Shown here: in pieces, positions 33,001-35,648 of the stretch
How the letters are laid out: each line of letters starts with the position of its first letter
Numbering within the stretch: the stretch's first letter is position 1
The notes under the pieces: generated by a model
The model's database searches: none
What the model was told of the DNA's origin: nothing
What the model saw: the letters and a program-made list of their open reading frames with translations, nothing else
Assembly: GCA_900315125.1 (NCBI GenBank)
Contig: OMXT01000065.1
Coordinates: forward strand, 1-35,648
DNA from: an uncultured Eubacteriales bacterium
GTDB taxonomy: Bacteria; Bacillota; Clostridia; Peptostreptococcales; Anaerovoracaceae
Length of the DNA stretch: 35,648 nucleotides
Direction of reading: 5' to 3'
Translations under genes and position numbers: made by a program

Positions 33001-33582
33001 ATGTACGAGTACGGCACATACTGGTTCCCGGAGGTTCCCGAGGGCGCCAGGGTCATCGTGAAGAACGCGGACAAGACCCCGCTCCAAGGCTGCATCGGCC
33101 TCTTCAATGACACGCTGAAATCGCAGTTTAACGATTACAACAAAGGCGCGGTTGGGCTGGAATACCAGAAGGATGACCTGGACCTGGTCCTGTTCTCCAA
33201 TGTTCTGTCCCACAAAGCCCATCAGCAGGATGAGTTCACCTATATGAGCAACTTCGCCTTCTCCCGCTGCCTGAAGAGCGGTGATTCCGGCAAGTACAAG
33301 CCCGCAACCACCGCAGTGAAGAAGGTCACAGGCCTTAAGACAAAGAGTTCTTCCAAGAAGGTCACCCTGAGCTGGAAGAAGTCCCCAGGCGCGACGAAGT
33401 ACAAAGTATACCGTGCCGTGAAGAAAAACGGTACCTACAAACTGGTAAAGACCACGACTAAGACAAAAGTAACACTGAAGAATGTGAAGAAGGGACGCAA
33501 ATCCTACTATAAGGTACGGGCGGTCAAGATCGTATCCGGCGCTTCTATTTACAGCGCATATTCAAAGGTGGTGAAGGGATAG
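30046..33582 (+). CDS. Large secreted M14-type zinc carboxypeptidase-like protein with C-terminal Fn3-like module
   Basis: About 1178 residues. A basic N-terminus and hydrophobic core (MIRLAVCVIAVTMICPTFAFG, about 21-42) form a signal peptide. The M14-like catalytic part lies at about 265-600: CHSNENSAVNG supplies the zinc His317 and Glu320, GYDINRDEANQ holds the Asn-Arg substrate-binding pair, FTEIHGR supplies the second zinc His, and GITYELPAYND carries the likely catalytic Glu. A long second half (about 660-1080) of alpha/beta character is unassigned. The last 85 residues (VTGLKTKSSSKKVTLSWKKS... to VVKG) are a lysine-rich Fn3-like module. It would trim C-terminal residues from extracellular peptides or wall peptides. 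The start is uncertain: ATG 30046 is taken because AGGTG lies five bases upstream. A strong terminator follows. Confidence 0.85.
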   Translation: MLRRMKDPPSTCGMRRRQRVMIRLAVCVIAVTMICPTFAFGSVANLKNDTTTPGKSLAGTRPAQKVDVQFSLSEDAEQEVSVPVSNFPVEKLEDTIKDGNLTVSLDRDSSRAYLDPEKFPNAYKGGPLDEWYTMKGEDGSNAPYAAKEQQFAASDFAAADGKLTFKISSKCYFYTYGRSTKKWTVDYSVPHSNGGDFLDRCGYYDLKVSSSGTPVGTIHAKVVPYDSYRTIYELYDNIDAIASADNNGLYVKKESMGHTTKYGYDMPYLIVADKESSVKDWLSYTDLAENKPSEALSKIKNGDYDKLQVPVVVSNCHSNENSAVNGILEFAEKITKNKDISINEIKGFTDAGQDLLKEETEKNKTVVPSLIKDYASRVGYIRGNDQGLSAPLDLEKYYNMDKKTVNVRELMEDVFFIIIPEMNLEGYETNTRTPGAGYDINRDEANQTMNEDANLQHLLSKYNAMVFTEIHGRVTGCLIEPCTPPHEPNYEYDLIAEQFVELGEALGSGAIANNDQYNSFEMPYRDYLKASSDSPTGAEWTEPWDDMTTAYGSQYPVLIGTCGITYELPAYNDITAQRMVVYGMLNQASYVKSHKAKLMETQAELFERGIKNTNSNEKVKEWYVDQYDRSSIEQAELMRPVYDGEGETGNFYPECYIIPMDQKNQVNRLEAAEEVKYLTRNDCKVYITKSAFTFDGVKYPAGTVVVPLYQAKRSLVNSQLSDGTFISVWKGLYSESLAQRSRARGYDRIVCAKTGDYKKIMKTVGSSLTYSSALTWESKLKSSLSGSTGADVIVKNSSEDSSAAVVELLKKECQVGMITAGKYQGDFIMSYGDYKKVAGKYVLNAKRTDGAGIQASVIKGSPKVYVVGKAADNGAGYVQTTTVSGRYNYNFDMYAMKAMGLDVTASATKADVIIGSTNALSETALECIREGTPYLGHGTNGVKAVSSLLSVKTSSCDYGTDMLGIVEYPEKTMTNSTYVNEKDDVMYEYGTYWFPEVPEGARVIVKNADKTPLQGCIGLFNDTLKSQFNDYNKGAVGLEYQKDDLDLVLFSNVLSHKAHQQDEFTYMSNFAFSRCLKSGDSGKYKPATTAVKKVTGLKTKSSSKKVTLSWKKSPGATKYKVYRAVKKNGTYKLVKTTTKTKVTLKNVKKGRKSYYKVRAVKIVSGASIYSAYSKVVKG

Positions 33583-33625
33583 ATCCCGCATCGCATAGCA
33601 AGACACAGAAAAAACTGAAAATGCA

Positions 33626-33665
33626 GGAAACGGAGCTGACTTCATCGGGAAGCAGCTCCGTTTCC
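33626..33665. terminator. Bidirectional terminator after the M14-type gene
   Basis: A perfect 13-bp stem, GGAAACGGAGCTG (33626-33638) with CAGCTCCGTTTCC (33653-33665), is followed by ATGTTTTT on the plus strand and CTGCATTTTC on the minus strand. Confidence 0.9.
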
Positions 33666-33687
33666 ATGTTTTTGGATTTTACTGCGT

Positions 33688-34035
33688 CTATTCAATCACC
33701 TCAATCTCCACGCCGTCCGGATCCTTGATGAAGAAGAAGCGGACGCCAGGCGCAGGGGAGATGATATCCGAGGGATCCAGTCCAGCCTCTTTCATTTCAT
33801 TACGGGCGGCATCCACATCAGCCACCTTGTATCCGAGGGAAATGCCGCTGCCGCTGTAAGCATGGTCCGGATCCTGGATCAGTTCGATCTGCAGCCCTGC
33901 CTCCTCGCTTTCCATGAAAACAATGGGTTTTCCCGGCCGCATGTCCCCGGCGATATGCATCTTCAGCACGTCCCGGTAAAATTCAATACTCTTTTCCTGA
34001 TCTCGCGTGTGGATCGTTGCAAAATTGATGCTCAT
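33688..34035 (-). CDS. VOC superfamily protein (glyoxalase I / lactoylglutathione lyase-like)
   Basis: A 115-residue single-module VOC protein. Putative metal ligands are His9 (NFATIHTRD), a Glu in GLQIELIQD and the C-terminal Glu in DGVEIEVIE; KSIEFYRDVLKM is the standard first helix. Such proteins work as dimers and may be glyoxalase I, a fosfomycin-type thiol transferase or a binding protein; the short sequence does not decide. GGAGG lies five bases before the chosen ATG (34035); an ATG four codons upstream has no ribosome site. It begins 24 bases after the MATE gene and is likely co-transcribed with it, which hints at detoxification. Confidence 0.82.
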   Translation of the reverse strand: MSINFATIHTRDQEKSIEFYRDVLKMHIAGDMRPGKPIVFMESEEAGLQIELIQDPDHAYSGSGISLGYKVADVDAARNEMKEAGLDPSDIISPAPGVRFFFIKDPDGVEIEVIE

Positions 34036-34059
34036 ACTTACCTCCATATAATCAGAAAA

Positions 34060-35481
34060 TCACTCCGCCTTTCCCTGCTTCCGCATAAAGGGCAGTTTCC
34101 GCAGGTGCAGCCCGGAAATCAGCGCATTGGCCAGCCAGCCCACCGGTGAAGCGACCCATACCATCATTATACCGAATACCGGCGCCAGGGTAAATGCCAT
34201 GGTGACGCGGATCGCCAGATTAACCAGATTCGCAATGGTGAACGCCCGGGTATCCGCCGCGCCGCGAAGCGTGCCATCCACGGACATCTTAAAGCCCAGA
34301 AGTCCTATGAAAATACCGTCCCATCGTATATAGGCGATGCCTACCGAAGATGCCGTGGCTGAAATATTATCTCCCAGGAAAGCCTTCATGATCAGGGGCG
34401 CTGCAGGCTCCAGCACCAGGAAGATACCTATGGAGCAGGCCAGGATCATCAGTGAAATGCTCCGAAATCCCCGGCGGACCCGGGCCATTTCTCCCGCCCC
34501 GATATTCTGTGCCGTATAGGTAGAGATCGCCGCATTGAAGGCTGACCAGGGCGCGCAGCAGTAATCCTCCACACGGGAGCCGGCGGAATAGCCTGCCAGC
34601 GCCGCCGCACCGAACGTATTGACGACGGACTGCACCAGCATCATGCCGATGGAGACAGTGCACTGCTGCAGGATGGACGGCCAGGCGATGCTCCACATGC
34701 TGGCGGCTAGTTTCCGGTCGTAGAGACGGGGCCTCTCCACCGGATCGCTTCTCATATCGTTATTAGCCGGTTCGTCTGAAGTTCCGGCCAGTCCGGCCTT
34801 TGTTCGGCGAAGATAAGCATTGGTTGTCCGCAGCAGAAGCGCAAGGGACGTGACAGAAGCCAGCCCCTGAGCGATCAGCGTTGCCCATGCAACACCCCCA
34901 ATGCCCATATGCAGATTCCGGACAAATAAAACATCCAGTACGATATTCAAAAGAGAAGAAAATATAAGGAAATACAGCGTGATACGGGAATTCCCCAGGG
35001 CATTGAACATGGAACTTACGATGTTGTAAAGGAAAAGAAAGGGAAGCCCCAGGAAGTATATGCGCAGGTAGACGATCGCCGGCTCCAGAGATTCCGCAGG
35101 CGTCCGGAGCAAAGTCATGACCGGCCGGCTTATGACAAGTCCTGTTACGGTAAGCCCCAGGCTGATGATGAAAAACATGATCAGCGCCGTACTGACAGCA
35201 GACGCCATGCGCCGGTAATCCCGCTCGCCGAAGAGGCGGCTTACCACCACGGAGGCGCCGATGCCGCCCCCGAAGGCTGCCCAGATGAATATGCTTGTAA
35301 ACGCATAGCAGGCGCCGATCGCGGCGAGAGCGGCTTCGCCCACGAACCGGCCCACCACAAGGGAATCCACCACCGTGTAGGTCTGCTGAAAAAGATTCCC
35401 GATCATGATGGGCAGCGAAAACAGGAACAGAGCCCTGCCCGGCCGTGTATTGATCAGATATTCGTCGTTTCTTCCCGCCAT
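34060..35481 (-). CDS. MATE family efflux transporter
   Basis: A 473-residue membrane protein with twelve hydrophobic segments in two MatE halves (about 15-230 and 262-455). The N-terminal GRALFLFSLPIMIGNLFQQTYTVVDSLVVGRFVGEAALAAIG and the matching SIAWPSILQQCTVSIGMMLVQSVVNTFGAAALAGYS show the two-fold repeat. MATE proteins export cationic drugs, dyes or metabolites using Na+ or H+; the substrate is unknown. A polar loop between halves (RRTKAGLAGTSDEPANNDMRSDPVERPRLYDRK, about 226-258) is somewhat long. GGAGG lies five bases before the ATG. A promoter with a palindromic spacer is just upstream, and the VOC gene follows in the same unit. Confidence 0.92.
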   Translation of the reverse strand: MAGRNDEYLINTRPGRALFLFSLPIMIGNLFQQTYTVVDSLVVGRFVGEAALAAIGACYAFTSIFIWAAFGGGIGASVVVSRLFGERDYRRMASAVSTALIMFFIISLGLTVTGLVISRPVMTLLRTPAESLEPAIVYLRIYFLGLPFLFLYNIVSSMFNALGNSRITLYFLIFSSLLNIVLDVLFVRNLHMGIGGVAWATLIAQGLASVTSLALLLRTTNAYLRRTKAGLAGTSDEPANNDMRSDPVERPRLYDRKLAASMWSIAWPSILQQCTVSIGMMLVQSVVNTFGAAALAGYSAGSRVEDYCCAPWSAFNAAISTYTAQNIGAGEMARVRRGFRSISLMILACSIGIFLVLEPAAPLIMKAFLGDNISATASSVGIAYIRWDGIFIGLLGFKMSVDGTLRGAADTRAFTIANLVNLAIRVTMAFTLAPVFGIMMVWVASPVGWLANALISGLHLRKLPFMRKQGKAE

Positions 35482-35515
35482 TTACTCCTCCTGCACTGCG
35501 TCGTTGTCCTTATTT

Positions 35516-35544
35516 ATATTAGAGCCTTCGCAGCCGAAGGTCAA
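35516..35544 (-). promoter_or_regulatory. Promoter of the MATE-VOC unit with palindromic spacer
   Basis: On the minus strand TTGACC (35544-35539), 17 nt, TAATAT (35521-35516). The spacer contains CCTTCG-cagc-CGAAGG (35525-35540), a 6-bp inverted repeat that could be the operator of a repressor. Confidence 0.5.
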
Positions 35545-35561
35545 CCGGCGATTTCACCGCT

Positions 35562-35646
35562 GATAGTGTCAAGTTGTTAGGGAGTTTTTTGTTGACAATC
35601 CTCGGTGGGTATCTTCTTGCATAGGGATTAGCATAGGGGATTTCTT
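35562..35646. repeat. Right copy of 85-bp terminal inverted repeat
   Basis: This is the reverse complement of positions 1-85 with three mismatches. Its inner edge is sharp (35562), immediately next to the MATE promoter region. Together with the left copy it points to one dispersed element present at both ends. Confidence 0.9.
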
Positions 35647-35648
35647 GT

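Noticed and set aside
1-35648. Composite transposon or integrative element
   Set aside because: No transposase, integrase or relaxase gene, and the cargo is mainly core metabolism; the matching ends fit a contig broken at repeats better.

Overview
The window looks like a contig from a Gram-positive, anaerobic member of the Clostridia. The evidence is strong AGGAGG-type ribosome binding sites, sigma-A promoters, many simple Rho-independent terminators, secreted proteins with lysine-rich Fn3-like modules, and a mid-50s GC feel in most genes. The gene set would fit a proteolytic gut anaerobe of the Anaerovoracaceae or Lachnospiraceae kind, but the family is my inference. No rRNA, tRNA, CRISPR array, prophage or transposase gene was seen. 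Both window ends are the same 85-bp repeat in opposite orientation (82/85 identical). This is most simply read as a contig that breaks at both ends inside copies of one dispersed element.

Layout. 0.1-1.6 kb: thrH and a flavin reductase, overlapping. 1.7-5.6 kb (minus): brnQ, then tcdA-pepD. 5.7-7.1 kb: a DUF1015 gene with its own promoter and terminator. 7.1-10.0 kb (minus): a long-chain acyl-CoA synthetase followed by an EamA transporter. 10.2-12.1 kb: a divergent pair, a VanX-type D-Ala-D-Ala dipeptidase and a DDAH-like amidinohydrolase, around a palindrome-rich promoter region. 12.2-19.3 kb: an intact AAA-ATPase/PD-(D/E)XK (DUF1703) gene, a long imperfect hairpin of about 240 nt, a 1165-residue secreted protein with HID/DUF1533-like repeats, and a second DUF1703 gene that has lost its Walker A end. 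19.6-21.3 kb: a secreted lytic transglycosylase and an unassigned PD-(D/E)XK-like protein. 21.3-21.9 kb: a gene-free stretch with ten copies of a TTCGGTGRA motif arranged as five regularly spaced inverted pairs around a terminator. 21.9-25.8 kb (minus): GNAT, dapF, lysA and a PhzF-family gene, probably one operon. 25.9-27.1 kb: an AI-2E family transporter behind a perfect consensus promoter. 27.1-33.6 kb: secreted proteins (an Fn3 protein, a papain-like protease, an M14-type zinc peptidase) and an orphan promoter-terminator unit of about 70 nt. 33.7-35.5 kb (minus): a MATE exporter and a VOC protein.

How the genes fit together. A common theme is uptake and breakdown of peptides and amino acids: secreted proteases, intracellular dipeptidases (PepD, VanX-like), a branched-chain amino acid carrier and an amidinohydrolase. 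The rest is lysine/diaminopimelate metabolism and cell-wall work (dapF, lysA, lytic transglycosylase). The least explained parts are the inverted-motif array at 21.46-21.87 kb, the long hairpin at 13.98-14.22 kb, the short orphan transcript at 29.78-29.85 kb and the DUF1703 pair. I did not find a clear new defence or biosynthetic system; those four places are where I would look first.
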